A stretch of DNA of 64,000 bases from contig DAIQOK010000002.1 in assembly GCA_036787895.1 (NCBI GenBank), positions 62,001 through 126,000 on the forward strand. The letters run 5' to 3'. The notes under the pieces are model-generated. The model was not told where the DNA came from and searched no databases. It worked only from the letters and a program-made list of their open reading frames with translations. Below, in pieces: positions 8,402 through 17,228 of the stretch. The position numbers and the translations under genes were made by a program. The first letter of the stretch is position 1, and each line of letters opens with the position of its first letter. Origin of the DNA: UBA7662 sp036787895 (GTDB lineage: Bacteria > Bacteroidota > Bacteroidia > UBA7662).

Positions 8402-8723
8402 TGAGATATTGTAATAGACAGCATGGCAAATATATTTGTAGATTTTAATTCATTCTTAACATTCATTATGGCTCAGACAAGCAAACTATTCATTGATAAA
8501 TTACGATTATATGTAATAACAATTATATACGATTTAAAAAGGCAAATAGTTTGGATGAATCAAAAATTAAAATATCTTCTGACGCAATTGTGACAAGAAA
8601 ATCAAATATTCCACATTTGGCATGATAAATGTTGATTGTATAAACTTAATTTCAATTTGAAGTTAGCCTTGGCGTTGGTCAAGATTATTAAAATATCTCC
8701 CAGCTATACTGCAACTTTGAACC
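8402..8723 (+). promoter_or_regulatory. AT-rich divergent region and probable long leader of the upxY-wecB unit
   Basis: This 322-nt gene-free stretch is visibly more AT-rich than its flanks. At 8427-8438 the 12-bp palindrome CAAATATATTTG reads as a TAnnTTTG element on both strands, one facing the secreted protein gene and one facing upxY. Use of the plus-strand copy would give upxY a leader of roughly 280 nt. In Bacteroides, UpxY proteins act through long operon leaders; the parallel is inferred. No ORF or clear terminator is seen here. Confidence 0.5.
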
Positions 8724-9221
8724 ATGAAAGTTTGGTACGCTGTTTATACCCGCCCACGTTTCGAAAAAAAGGCGTTGCATTTTTTGATGCAAAAAGGTAT
8801 CGAATGTTACCTGCCCACGCACCGAGTCAAAAAAAAATGGAGTGATCGTACCAAATGGGTAGAAGAAGTATTATTTAAAAGCTACCTATTTGTGCATATT
8901 GAGGAGAAAGAATACTTTGAAGCCTTAAATACACATGGGGTAGTCCGATTTGTTACATTTAACAGCAAGGCTGCCCCCATCCGCGATCGGGATATTGAGT
9001 TACTCCATAAAGTACTGGATACCGAATACGAGCTGGAAGTGATAAACACTGAATTCAAGCCTGGTCAGCAGGTGACCATCGAAAAAGGCCCACTTACCGG
9101 CTTCAGTGGCACCTTGGTGTCGTATGCTGCAGAGAAGAAAGTCAAAGTCGACCTTTTACATTTAGAACATTCCCTGCTCATTACCATACCATTAAATTAC
9201 CTCAGTCTCGCGGAGGCTTAG
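8724..9221 (+). CDS. UpxY/NusG-like transcription antiterminator
   Basis: The 165-residue protein begins KVWYAVYTRPRFEKKA, the NGN-domain opening of NusG paralogues. GIECYLPTHRVKKKWSDR and VEEVLFKSYLFVHI follow, then VVRFVTF. The C-terminal KOW part begins FKPGQQVTIEKGPLTGFSGT. UpxY proteins bind RNA polymerase and allow it to read through polysaccharide operons, usually their own. In capsule loci the gene normally stands first in its operon; here only wecB and then membrane/LPS genes follow, while the biosynthetic genes are upstream. A near-consensus CAACTTTG sits at 8712-8719, just before the ATG. Confidence 0.88.
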   Translation: MKVWYAVYTRPRFEKKALHFLMQKGIECYLPTHRVKKKWSDRTKWVEEVLFKSYLFVHIEEKEYFEALNTHGVVRFVTFNSKAAPIRDRDIELLHKVLDTEYELEVINTEFKPGQQVTIEKGPLTGFSGTLVSYAAEKKVKVDLLHLEHSLLITIPLNYLSLAEA

Positions 9222-9314
9222 CGCAGACGGCGCCCAACTTTTGCTGAACTGACCGTTGATTGGAAATCGTAGGTAGTTACTTTTGGTGACTCATAACGAT
9301 GCCTGATTTTTGTC

Positions 9315-9322
9315 TATTTTTG
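9315..9322 (+). promoter_or_regulatory. TAnnTTTG element 4 nt before wecB
   Basis: TATTTTTG ends 4 nt before the ATG at 9327, the tightest spacing in the window. The 9222-9326 gap holds nothing else recognisable. Confidence 0.55.
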
Positions 9323-9326
9323 CCAC

Positions 9327-10412
9327 ATGCTGGTAACCTTAGTGGCCGGAGCCAGGCCAAATTTTATGAAAATTGCCCCGATTATTCGGGCTATTCACCA
9401 GGCAAAAACTAATGGATCTTCAATAGACTATCGTTTGGTTCATACCGGTCAACATTACGACCGCAATATGAGTGGTCAGTTTTTCGAGCAGCTTGAAATA
9501 CCTGCGCCACACGCTAATTTGGAAGTTGGTTCAGGTACCCAGGCTGAACAAACAGCCGGCATAATGGTCGCTTTTGAAAAGGAGTTGATGCAACACCGTC
9601 CCGATTTGGTGATGGTCGTTGGCGATGTGACCTCCACCATGGCTTGCAGCATAGCAGCCAAAAAGCTGAACATCAAAGTGGCTCATGTTGAAGCCGGCAT
9701 TCGCTCCTGGGATTTGAGTATGCCGGAAGAAATCAACCGCATGGTTACTGATTCAATTACTGACTACTTCTTTACAACTACCGAATGGGCGGGTGCCAAC
9801 TTATTAAAATCAGGAGCCACACCGGAAACCATTTACTGGGTAGGGAACACGATGATTGATACACTGTATCACAATATCAACCGTTTGCAGCAACCGGCAA
9901 TTTGGGCAGAAAAAGGGCTGGAAGCAGGCCAATACCTGGTTGCTACCTTGCATCGGCCCTCCAATGTAGATGACCCCAAGCAGCTCATTCGTTTGCTCAC
10001 GATTTTACGAGATAGGACCAATGGCTTAAAAGTCATCTTCCCAATTCATCCTCGCACAGCTAAAATGCTTGCTGGTACTGATTTCGAGTCCAACAACATC
10101 CACTTTTTGGAACCAATGGGCTACCTGGAGTTTAACTATTTAGTCAAAAATGCCAAAGGTGTGATTACCGATTCAGGAGGCATTACCGAAGAAACCACGG
10201 TGATGCAGATACCATGCATTACACTGCGAGATTCTACCGAAAGACCTGAAACGGTAGAAATTGGGACGAATGAACTCGTAGGCACCCAACCCGAAGCACT
10301 CTTACCTGCACTGGAAAAACTATTGTCAGGGCAATGGAAAAAAGGCAGCATTCCCCCTCGCTGGGATGGCAAAACAGCAGAACGTATCGTCGACATACTC
10401 AAAACATTGTAA
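9327..10412 (+). CDS. wecB: UDP-N-acetylglucosamine 2-epimerase (non-hydrolysing)
   Basis: The 361-residue protein interconverts UDP-GlcNAc and UDP-ManNAc. It starts with VAGARPNFMKIAPI, the family N-terminal motif. Other visible signatures are VHTGQHYDRNMS, VMVVGDVTST, KVAHVEAGIRS, MPEEINRM, HRPSNVD, FPIHPRT, and near the C-terminus ITDSGGITEETT with UDP-contacting residues, followed by LRDSTERPET. All regions are intact and length is normal. Downstream use would be ManNAc-containing glycan, consistent with the polysaccharide locus. Confidence 0.95.
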   Translation: MLVTLVAGARPNFMKIAPIIRAIHQAKTNGSSIDYRLVHTGQHYDRNMSGQFFEQLEIPAPHANLEVGSGTQAEQTAGIMVAFEKELMQHRPDLVMVVGDVTSTMACSIAAKKLNIKVAHVEAGIRSWDLSMPEEINRMVTDSITDYFFTTTEWAGANLLKSGATPETIYWVGNTMIDTLYHNINRLQQPAIWAEKGLEAGQYLVATLHRPSNVDDPKQLIRLLTILRDRTNGLKVIFPIHPRTAKMLAGTDFESNNIHFLEPMGYLEFNYLVKNAKGVITDSGGITEETTVMQIPCITLRDSTERPETVEIGTNELVGTQPEALLPALEKLLSGQWKKGSIPPRWDGKTAERIVDILKTL

Positions 10413-10463
10413 ACTGGCCAATCAGGCTTGAATTTTTATCATTTAAACTGGCAGGATTCTGCC

Positions 10464-10471
10464 TATTTTTG
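10464..10471 (+). promoter_or_regulatory. TAnnTTTG element upstream of the outer-membrane protein gene
   Basis: TATTTTTG lies 54 nt before the ATG at 10526. A small inverted repeat GGCAG-GATT-CTGCC (10450-10463) directly precedes it. It could instead be a weak terminator of wecB, because the T run follows the stem. Confidence 0.4.
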
Positions 10472-10525
10472 GAGGTAACTTGTCCTGGGTCGCCAATATA
10501 CAACCGGCCTAATCGTTAGCAGCTA

Positions 10526-11284
10526 ATGAAAAAACTTATACACCTACTTTTTATAGCTTGCTTTGGTTTACCTAACCTCTCTTTGGCACAATTAGCCAAC
10601 CCCAAAGATCCTATGAATATGTTTCAGGTAAAAAGCTGGACAGGCTTTTACACGACTGGAGGTGATTTGGCCGACCGTTTCGGTCCAATGGCCCAGGTTG
10701 GTTTTGAGTTAAGCTATCAATTCAAAAATGGCTGGGTACTTGGCGCTGGCGGTGGACATATCTTCGGCAATAATGTGCGTGAAAGAGATATTATGTCAAA
10801 TATCGCCACACCCAATGGCGATATTATTACAGAAGACGGTGTATTCGAAAACTACCGGCTCCGCCCTTTTGGCTGGAGTATGTATGGCCGTATAGGCAAG
10901 GTTTTTCCGCTATTTGGACCCAATGTGAATTCAGGTTTACTAATCGATTTGGGTGTAGGTATCATGCAGCATAAAATCTGGATAGAAACCCCCCGATTAG
11001 CGAGTCCTCAACTGGCGGGAGATTATAAAAAAGGTTACGACAGGCTCACCAATGGCCTTTCCTTCAATCAATTCATAGGCTACCAGCATCTCTCCAATAA
11101 AAAACTAATCAATTTTTACATCGGCTTTGATTTGCACCAGGGTTTTACCCAAAACCGACGAACCGTCAACTTTAATACCGGCATGCCCGATACGCGCAAT
11201 CGGCTGGATATGATGATTGGACTGAAAGCCGGTTGGATTTTACCCCTTTACGGGCGGGATTCCAAAGAAATTCTATTCTACTGA
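10526..11284 (+). CDS. Predicted outer-membrane beta-barrel protein
   Basis: The 252-residue protein begins with a cleavable signal peptide (KKLIHLLFIACFGLPNLSLAQ). The mature part alternates amphipathic strands with Gly/aromatic residues, for example GFELSYQFKNGWVLGAGGGHIFG, SGLLIDLGVGIMQHKIW and NFYIGFDLHQGFT. It ends in aromatic Phe-Tyr, as expected of a BAM substrate. No family name is supported. Its stop TGA shares its A with the ATG of waaA, so the two are probably translated together. That suggests an envelope job linked to LPS, without proof. Confidence 0.7.
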   Translation: MKKLIHLLFIACFGLPNLSLAQLANPKDPMNMFQVKSWTGFYTTGGDLADRFGPMAQVGFELSYQFKNGWVLGAGGGHIFGNNVRERDIMSNIATPNGDIITEDGVFENYRLRPFGWSMYGRIGKVFPLFGPNVNSGLLIDLGVGIMQHKIWIETPRLASPQLAGDYKKGYDRLTNGLSFNQFIGYQHLSNKKLINFYIGFDLHQGFTQNRRTVNFNTGMPDTRNRLDMMIGLKAGWILPLYGRDSKEILFY

Positions 11285-12534
11285 TGTACTATTTGTACAG
11301 GCTGGGCATTGGTTTGTACGTTTTGGCCATACGTTTGGCAAGTTTGTGGCAGCCAAAGGCACGTTTGTGGCTTCAAGGTCGAAAAAACTGGCGGCTACAA
11401 CTCGAAAACATTCCAAAAGACAAAGAAGTGTGCTGGTTTCACACTGCTTCTTTGGGCGAATTTGAACAAGGCCGCCCATTGATAGAGGCCTACCGGAAAA
11501 AATACCCAAAACATTATTTGCTCCTCAGCTTTTTTTCGCCCTCGGGCTACGAGCCTCGAAAAAATTATGCAGGAGTCGACCAAGTGGTATACCTACCCAT
11601 CGACAGCCGAAAAAATGCCCGGGATTTCCTGACGTTAGTTCATCCCCAACGGGTGGTATTTATTAAGTATGAGTACTGGTACCACTTTTTTATGGAAATA
11701 GGCCAATTAAGGCTACCATTTTATTTGGTTTCAGCTGTTTTTCGCAACAGTCAGCTGTTTTTTAAACCCGTTGTTGGGCCATTTTGGCGGAAGCTGCTGC
11801 AACAGCCCAGCCACCTTTTTGTGCAGGATGAAACCTCTGCAATTTTACTTGATACGATAGGAGTTAGCAATTATACCGTAAACTCAGATACTCGCTTCGA
11901 CAGGGTAGCCGCCATTCGCGAACTTCCGTTTACTGATAATATTTTAGCTGCATTTTGTGCCGGCCAAACCGTCATTGCCGGAAGCAGTTGGCCAAAGGAT
12001 GAAATAATTCTTCAAAAGGCGTTTGATCACCCAGCCCTGACCGACTGGAAGCTCGTTTTAGTACCCCACGACTTAGACGAGTCTCAAATCCATAAATTGC
12101 AATCCAGTCTGGGCGCAAAATGTATTCGCTATTCTGAAAAAAGTAGCGTAGATAAACTCAAACAGGCTCGCTTTCTAATCATCGACACCATAGGCATTTT
12201 GTCCAAAATATATCGTTATGGCCAAATAGCTTACATAGGTGGTGGCTTTGGCAAAGGCATTCACAATACCCTGGAGCCTGCAGTTTACGGCATAGCTGTA
12301 ATTTTCGGGCCGAATCATGCCAAATTTCTGGAAGCCGCTGATTTACTTCGACTCGGAGCGGCTTTTGAAATTGATAAGGCGGATAACTTACAAAAAGTAC
12401 TGGTAGAGCTCACTGGTAACCCGACTTTGAGAAACAATATATCGCATAAGCTGAAGCTCTACATCGAAGAAAAAGAAGGTGCGACTTCTAGGGTGATGCA
12501 ACACATTGCTGGAGATACGGATGTCTCCAATTGA
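11284..12534 (+). CDS. waaA: 3-deoxy-D-manno-octulosonic acid (Kdo) transferase
   Basis: The enzyme transfers Kdo from CMP-Kdo to lipid A precursor at the inner membrane. The 416-residue protein has an N-terminal hydrophobic anchor (YLYRLGIGLYVLAIRLASLW) and then WFHTASLGEFEQGRPLIE, carrying the catalytic Glu in the GEF motif. The GT-B linker and C-terminal domain show VIAGSSWPKDE, LVPHDL and YIGGGFGKGIHNTLEPAVYG, the CMP-binding signature. The ATG at 11284 overlaps the preceding stop by 1 nt; the longer frame beginning at 11233 lies within the upstream gene. Whether it adds one or two Kdo units cannot be read from the sequence. Confidence 0.92.
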   Translation: MYYLYRLGIGLYVLAIRLASLWQPKARLWLQGRKNWRLQLENIPKDKEVCWFHTASLGEFEQGRPLIEAYRKKYPKHYLLLSFFSPSGYEPRKNYAGVDQVVYLPIDSRKNARDFLTLVHPQRVVFIKYEYWYHFFMEIGQLRLPFYLVSAVFRNSQLFFKPVVGPFWRKLLQQPSHLFVQDETSAILLDTIGVSNYTVNSDTRFDRVAAIRELPFTDNILAAFCAGQTVIAGSSWPKDEIILQKAFDHPALTDWKLVLVPHDLDESQIHKLQSSLGAKCIRYSEKSSVDKLKQARFLIIDTIGILSKIYRYGQIAYIGGGFGKGIHNTLEPAVYGIAVIFGPNHAKFLEAADLLRLGAAFEIDKADNLQKVLVELTGNPTLRNNISHKLKLYIEEKEGATSRVMQHIAGDTDVSN

Positions 12535-12546
12535 GACTATGCAGGT

Positions 12547-12634
12547 TTAGCCGACCTGTGAACTAGGCTTGGACAGCCTGCAGCCTGGGTTTAGACAGCT
12601 TGCGGCTTAGATTTAGACAGTCTGAGATTGAGAA
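12547..12634 (+). repeat. Four imperfect 22-nt tandem repeats in the waaA/unknown convergent gap
   Basis: Units start at 12547, 12569, 12591 and 12613, exactly 22 nt apart. The last three share TTrGACAG followed by CTG or TTG; the first is more diverged (14 of 22 positions fit the consensus). AGCTTGCGGC at 12597-12606 recurs inverted as GCCGCAAGCT at 12788-12797, extending with two mismatches to 16 nt. There are no spacers, so this is not CRISPR. The rest of the 12535-12831 gap has no gene or clear terminator. Confidence 0.65.
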
Positions 12635-12831
12635 GATCCAGGGGACGAAATTTGGTAGTCGTATAGGTTATTGTAAAGTGCCTGCGATTGACCCATATAA
12701 TGTCGAGTGATGCGAATTTAAAGCAAACGAACTACAGCTAGGTCAAAGGCCGGCTATAAACCCAAGGTGAGCCGTATCTCAACCTTAGCCGCAAGCTAAA
12801 TCAACATAAGGCGAAGCCGAATATCATCAGG

Positions 12832-13632
12832 CTAGGTGTTCGAAAAGCGCCGAAGCACCAAGTGCAGAAAATTCAACAAAGCCTCTTTTTCCAGCTCCCA
12901 GCCATAACGCGGCAACAATTCGTCAGCAATGTAGGATTCCGCTTCTTCAATACTTTCTCGACTATTAAGGGCATCTACCGCTTGTGCATACGCCTGATGA
13001 TCATTTTCAAATAACTCGCGAATAAAGAGGAACTTCTCATTCAAACCAATTCCCGATTTCAAATCCTGTATGGGCTTTAATTTGAGATGGGTTAGGATGA
13101 GGTCCTTATCCCACGACTGATGTAAAACCTGTGCTATCGAAAACCGTTCAAGACGCATCGACTTAATGCCTGTATCCGTGCGACTTTGGTTTTCATTATT
13201 CACATCTTCTTTTTCGAGTGTGATAGTTAGCTGGTCAATAACTACTTCAGCTTCATTGTCGCTCATTTCCCTTGTATCCACCGCCTTGATTTCAATCTCC
13301 AACTCTTCCTGTGCCAGAATTTCCGGTTCTGCTTCAATCGTTTCCTCTATCGGCGTTGTAATTTCCTGGAGAACAACCCTGGGTTCCTCTAACTGAATCG
13401 TTGCTTCCTCCTCCATAACAGGTGTCGATAACGTTACTTCTTCCAGCCCCTCCGGTTCTTTGGCCTCGGCTGTAGGTAATTTTAACATGGCCTCGTATAA
13501 CAACCTGCCCCGATATAAAATCAGGTCCTTTTCAATTTCATGAATATTTTGTTCTTGTCCGAAAGTTTCTACGGTTCCGGTGAGGTCCTCCAAACATTGG
13601 AGAAGGGTTTTCAGGGCTTGGGTGTGGTGCAT
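12832..13632 (-). CDS. Acidic protein of unknown function with conserved Bacteroidota-type C-terminus
   Basis: The 266-residue protein has three parts. Residues 1-55 form a helical segment (HHTQALKTLLQCLEDL). Residues 56-160 are a low-complexity Glu/Ile/Val-rich linker, very acidic and likely disordered. Residues 175-266 form a helical domain beginning RFSIAQVLHQSW and containing LKSGIGLNEKFLFIRELFENDH. I recognise this last motif from uncharacterised Bacteroidota proteins, but know no function for it. There is no signal peptide or membrane segment, so it is probably cytoplasmic. It is divergent from tdk across a 60-nt gap. Confidence 0.65.
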   Translation of the reverse strand: MHHTQALKTLLQCLEDLTGTVETFGQEQNIHEIEKDLILYRGRLLYEAMLKLPTAEAKEPEGLEEVTLSTPVMEEEATIQLEEPRVVLQEITTPIEETIEAEPEILAQEELEIEIKAVDTREMSDNEAEVVIDQLTITLEKEDVNNENQSRTDTGIKSMRLERFSIAQVLHQSWDKDLILTHLKLKPIQDLKSGIGLNEKFLFIRELFENDHQAYAQAVDALNSRESIEEAESYIADELLPRYGWELEKEALLNFLHLVLRRFSNT

Positions 13633-13692
13633 GGAATTCTTACTTTCGCAGTGTCGCTGCTAAGTTACGCGGTTGACTACGAAAAGTAGAAT

Positions 13693-14268
13693 ATGTTCAT
13701 AGAACCGGGACTGCGCAGCAGGTCGAAAGGATGGATTGAAGTCATATGTGGGTCGATGTTCTCTGGCAAAACCGAGGAACTCATTCGTCGGCTGCGACGT
13801 GCTCAATTTGCTAATCAAGAGGTAGAAATTTTTAAGCCAGCGCTGGATACCCGCTATCACGACAGCGAAATCGTAAGTCACGATGCCAATAGCATCCCAT
13901 CTACGCCGGTTGAGCATGCTCAAAATATTCTGTTACTCGCTAACCCGGTTGAGGTGGTGGGTATAGACGAAGCCCAGTTTTTTGATCAGAGTCTCGTCGA
14001 AGTTTGCCAACAGCTCGCCTTAAAAGGTAGTCGGGTAATCGTTGCTGGTTTAGATATGGATTATCTGGGCAAGCCATTCGGCCCCATGCCAGCCTTGATG
14101 GCTGTGGCTGAATATGTAACCAAAGTGCACGCCATTTGTATGATTTGCGGCGATCTGGCCTCACACTCCTACCGCAAAACCGACCATAACCAAAAAGTTT
14201 TGTTAGGGGAAAAGGATAGTTATGAGCCCCGTTGCCGCAACTGCTTTGAACAAGGTATACGGACTTAA
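13693..14268 (+). CDS. tdk: Thymidine kinase
   Basis: The enzyme phosphorylates thymidine with ATP in the salvage pathway. The 191-residue protein is a type II TK: P-loop GSMFSGKT near residue 21, the Asp-Glu motif in VGIDEAQFFD, and the lasso region. The structural zinc site consists of CMICG and CRNC. TRYHDSEIVSHD and VAGLDMDYLGKPFG are typical. The start at 13693 leaves a short basic N-terminal extension before WIEVICGSM. A TACTTTCG element at 13641-13648 is a possible promoter. A DUF4403 lipoprotein gene follows after 7 nt. Confidence 0.95.
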   Translation: MFIEPGLRSRSKGWIEVICGSMFSGKTEELIRRLRRAQFANQEVEIFKPALDTRYHDSEIVSHDANSIPSTPVEHAQNILLLANPVEVVGIDEAQFFDQSLVEVCQQLALKGSRVIVAGLDMDYLGKPFGPMPALMAVAEYVTKVHAICMICGDLASHSYRKTDHNQKVLLGEKDSYEPRCRNCFEQGIRT

Positions 14269-14275
14269 AGTCGCT

Positions 14276-15703
14276 ATGAAAAATCAATTTCTACTCCTAC
14301 TTGCCGTAATAATCACCGCGTGCAGCAGTCAAAAACAGGAAGCCCCTGCACCGGAACTGAGTCTGGCCGATACGCCGGCTGAAGTGCCGCTTTCAAGTCT
14401 AGCCTTACCCGTAACCATCAGCTATGCCGACATTGAAAAAAGAATCAATAAGGAAATAGGGCAGTTGCTGTACGAAGACCGAGACTTTGAAAACAATGGT
14501 ATCGACAATGTGAAACTTGTTGTAAAGCGAACCGGCAACATCCGAATGACGGCTTTAAACCAATATTTTCAATTTACCGTGCCCCTTGAAATTTGGGTCG
14601 AAGGACGTGTGAAGTCGAGTTTGGGTGGCATTTTTAGTCCGCAACAAGCACCTCAACTTACCAAAAATGCTGTCTTCAAACTCGAAGTAACTTTAAGCAG
14701 TAAATTGGAACCTCAGGCCGACTGGAGTGTGAAAACCCAATCGGTCGTAAATTTTAAGTGGACAGAATCGCCGGTGCTAGACTTCGGCCTTGTTAAATTA
14801 CCCATTGGCGGTCTCATTGAAAAAACAGTCGCCAGCCAGCTCAACAAACTGGGTAGCCAAATTGACGCAGAAGCTAAAAAATACTTGCAATTCAAACCAT
14901 TGATTGAAAAATACTGGCAAGAATTACAGCAGCCTATTCGCATAAATGGCAGTTTTCCTGCGGTACTTTATATACTCCCCGAGGCCATTAGTTTGGGGCC
15001 GATTCAGCCCGGAACAGCAGCCATTACCCTTCAAACAGGCATTCAGGCAAAAATTGTCATGACTACCGACACCCTGCTCAGCCGCCCACCTTTGCGTCCG
15101 ATGCCTGCCTTGCAAAAAGGGCTTTTGACTGAGCCTGACGTGAATCTGATGCTTACAGCCAGCTTGAGTTACGCCCAACTCAGCCAATTAGCGCAACAAA
15201 ATATTGGGGGGCAAACTTTTGAATTTGAAGGTGGAAAACACAAAATCAAACTCGAGCAAATAAGCATTAGCGGACTGGGGACCACGATGCAGGCACGTAT
15301 AAGATTGAAAGGAAGTGCTAAGGCCGGCCTGTTCGGCAAAAAGAAAATTGATGGCGTTTACTATTTTACGGGTACCCCGTACTACGATAGTGCCAAACAG
15401 GAAATTCGTATCAAGGACTTTGATTTCGATGTCAAAAGCCGCGATTTATTGCTAAAATCAGCGGAATGGCTGTTTAAAAGTAACTTCAAGAAACAAGTAG
15501 AGGCGCAGCTGCGCTATCCTATGGGAAAGGAACTAAGTCTGCTAAAAAAGACAGCTGAATCGGCCTTAAACAAACCTTTCAGTCCGGAATTAACCTTAAG
15601 CGGTAAAATTGTAAAGCTGGAGCCTACTGAGTTGAGATTGGAAGCCGGGCAGTTGGTGATTTATGTACAGTCGACCGGCAGCTTGTCGGTTAACCTAAAA
15701 TAA
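14276..15703 (+). CDS. DUF4403 family lipoprotein
   Basis: The 475-residue protein starts KNQFLLLLAVIITAC, giving lipobox ITAC with Cys16 as lipidation site. A Ser-rich, Pro/Glu-rich linker follows, then two similar long beta domains. The recurring theme LPVTISYADIEKRINKEIG near the N-terminus and LMLTASLSYAQLSQLAQQN in the second half suggests a duplicated, TULIP-like lipid-binding fold, as proposed for DUF4403. Function is unknown; an envelope lipid role would be inference. The start at 14276 is chosen over 14222, which lies inside tdk. Its stop lies 2 nt from the convergent lpdA stop. Confidence 0.8.
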   Translation: MKNQFLLLLAVIITACSSQKQEAPAPELSLADTPAEVPLSSLALPVTISYADIEKRINKEIGQLLYEDRDFENNGIDNVKLVVKRTGNIRMTALNQYFQFTVPLEIWVEGRVKSSLGGIFSPQQAPQLTKNAVFKLEVTLSSKLEPQADWSVKTQSVVNFKWTESPVLDFGLVKLPIGGLIEKTVASQLNKLGSQIDAEAKKYLQFKPLIEKYWQELQQPIRINGSFPAVLYILPEAISLGPIQPGTAAITLQTGIQAKIVMTTDTLLSRPPLRPMPALQKGLLTEPDVNLMLTASLSYAQLSQLAQQNIGGQTFEFEGGKHKIKLEQISISGLGTTMQARIRLKGSAKAGLFGKKKIDGVYYFTGTPYYDSAKQEIRIKDFDFDVKSRDLLLKSAEWLFKSNFKKQVEAQLRYPMGKELSLLKKTAESALNKPFSPELTLSGKIVKLEPTELRLEAGQLVIYVQSTGSLSVNLK

Positions 15704-15705
15704 GC

Positions 15706-17112
15706 TTATATGTGCAGCGCGCGATTGGCGGTTGCAGCCAGACAAGCTTCACGAAAAACTTCGGTATAGGTAGGGTGAGCATGACTCATACGGGCGATAT
15801 CCTCGGCCGAGGCACGGAATTCCATGGCTACCACAGCTTCGGCAATCATATCTGCAACGCGTGGGCCAATCATGTGTACACCTAATATTTCGTCAGTTTC
15901 TTTGTGTGCATAAACCCGTATTAGCCCGTCCAAGTCCATAGAAGCGCGGGCACGGCCACTGGCTTTGAAAGGAAAAGCTCCTGTTTTATAAGGTGTGCCA
16001 TTAGCTTTTAATTCTGCCTCTGTATAGCCTACACTCGACACTTCCGGCCAGGTATACACAACATTCGGAATGAGCAGATAGTTGATGTGTGGTTTTTGTC
16101 CGGCAATTAATTCAGCCACAAAAACCCCCTCTTCTTCGGCCTTATGGGCCAACATGGCACCTTTAACCACATCTCCTATGGCATAAATACCTGCTACATT
16201 GGTTTGAAGATGCCCATCTACAGGAATACGACCGCGATCATCAGTGGCCAAGCCGGCATTTTCCAAAGCAAGTCCATCAGTATATGGCCTACGACCGGCC
16301 GAAACCAGGGTATAATCGGCCTTTAGTTCCTTTTTTTCACCGGTTTTCAGTTCCTCAAATGTGACAATGGTTTGTTTCCCTTTAACTTCCACGCCGGTAA
16401 CTTTATGGCCAAAATAGAAGTCAAAACCCAACTTCGTCAATACTTTCTGGAGCTCCTTGCCCATGGCACCATCCATAGTGGGTATCAGTGATTCGGTATA
16501 TTCGATAACCGACACTTTGCTGCCCATTCGACCATACACCGAGCCTAATTCCATGCCGATTACGCCACCCCCAATCACTACCATATGTTTGGGAATTTCG
16601 GTCAAATTCAGGGCTTCGGTAGAAGTGATAATGCGTTTTTTGTCGATGGTCACGCCAGGAATGGCGGCTGGTTTTGAACCGGTAGCTATGATGGTATTTT
16701 TGGCTGAAATTTGCTCGCTGCTGCCATCATTTTTGGTGATTTTGATGGTGTTTTTGTCTATGAATGAGCCGACTCCCTGAATAACGGTGATTTTATTCTT
16801 TTTCATGAGGAAGGCGATACCATCAACATTTTGTTTAACAACATCGTCCTTGCGGGCAATCATTTGTGGCAGATTTACTTTCAAACCAGTCAGGTCGATT
16901 CCATGTGTTTTAAACGTATGTGCAGCATTGTGGTAATGCTCTGAAGAGTCAAGTAGCGCTTTCGACGGAATACAACCCACATTTAAACATGTACCTCCCA
17001 GCGTTGGGTATTTTTCGATGATGGCTGTTTTCAAACCTAATTGGGCACAACGAATGGCTGCTACATAACCTCCGGGGCCGGATCCAATCACGGCAACATC
17101 AAAATTCGACAT
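15706..17112 (-). CDS. lpdA: Dihydrolipoyl dehydrogenase (E3)
   Basis: This flavoprotein reoxidises dihydrolipoamide on E2 subunits and reduces NAD+. Visible are the FAD-binding GSGPGGYVAAI, the redox-active disulfide in GGTCLNVGCIPSK, the NAD-binding GGGVIGMELGSVYGRMG, the second FAD site TNVAGIYAIGD, and the interface motif HAHPTYTEV with the catalytic His-Glu pair. The length of 468 residues is normal. An ATG at 17118 would add two residues; 17112 fits the usual MSNFDVAVIG opening. With odhB and odhA at 21.9-25.8 kb it can supply the 2-oxoglutarate dehydrogenase complex, though E3 is normally shared with pyruvate dehydrogenase. Confidence 0.95.
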   Translation of the reverse strand: MSNFDVAVIGSGPGGYVAAIRCAQLGLKTAIIEKYPTLGGTCLNVGCIPSKALLDSSEHYHNAAHTFKTHGIDLTGLKVNLPQMIARKDDVVKQNVDGIAFLMKKNKITVIQGVGSFIDKNTIKITKNDGSSEQISAKNTIIATGSKPAAIPGVTIDKKRIITSTEALNLTEIPKHMVVIGGGVIGMELGSVYGRMGSKVSVIEYTESLIPTMDGAMGKELQKVLTKLGFDFYFGHKVTGVEVKGKQTIVTFEELKTGEKKELKADYTLVSAGRRPYTDGLALENAGLATDDRGRIPVDGHLQTNVAGIYAIGDVVKGAMLAHKAEEEGVFVAELIAGQKPHINYLLIPNVVYTWPEVSSVGYTEAELKANGTPYKTGAFPFKASGRARASMDLDGLIRVYAHKETDEILGVHMIGPRVADMIAEAVVAMEFRASAEDIARMSHAHPTYTEVFREACLAATANRALHI

Positions 17113-17228
17113 GGGCATATTTATTTACCGGTAAAAATAGCAGATTTTAAGCAAAAAGGGGAAGAGCAGGCGAAACGAAGCGGGGAGAAATAGCTTATCT
17201 TTCCTTGCCGAAAATCAATAAAATTGAG

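Noticed and set aside
12547..12634. CRISPR array
   Set aside because: Units are contiguous and imperfect without spacers, and no cas gene is present.
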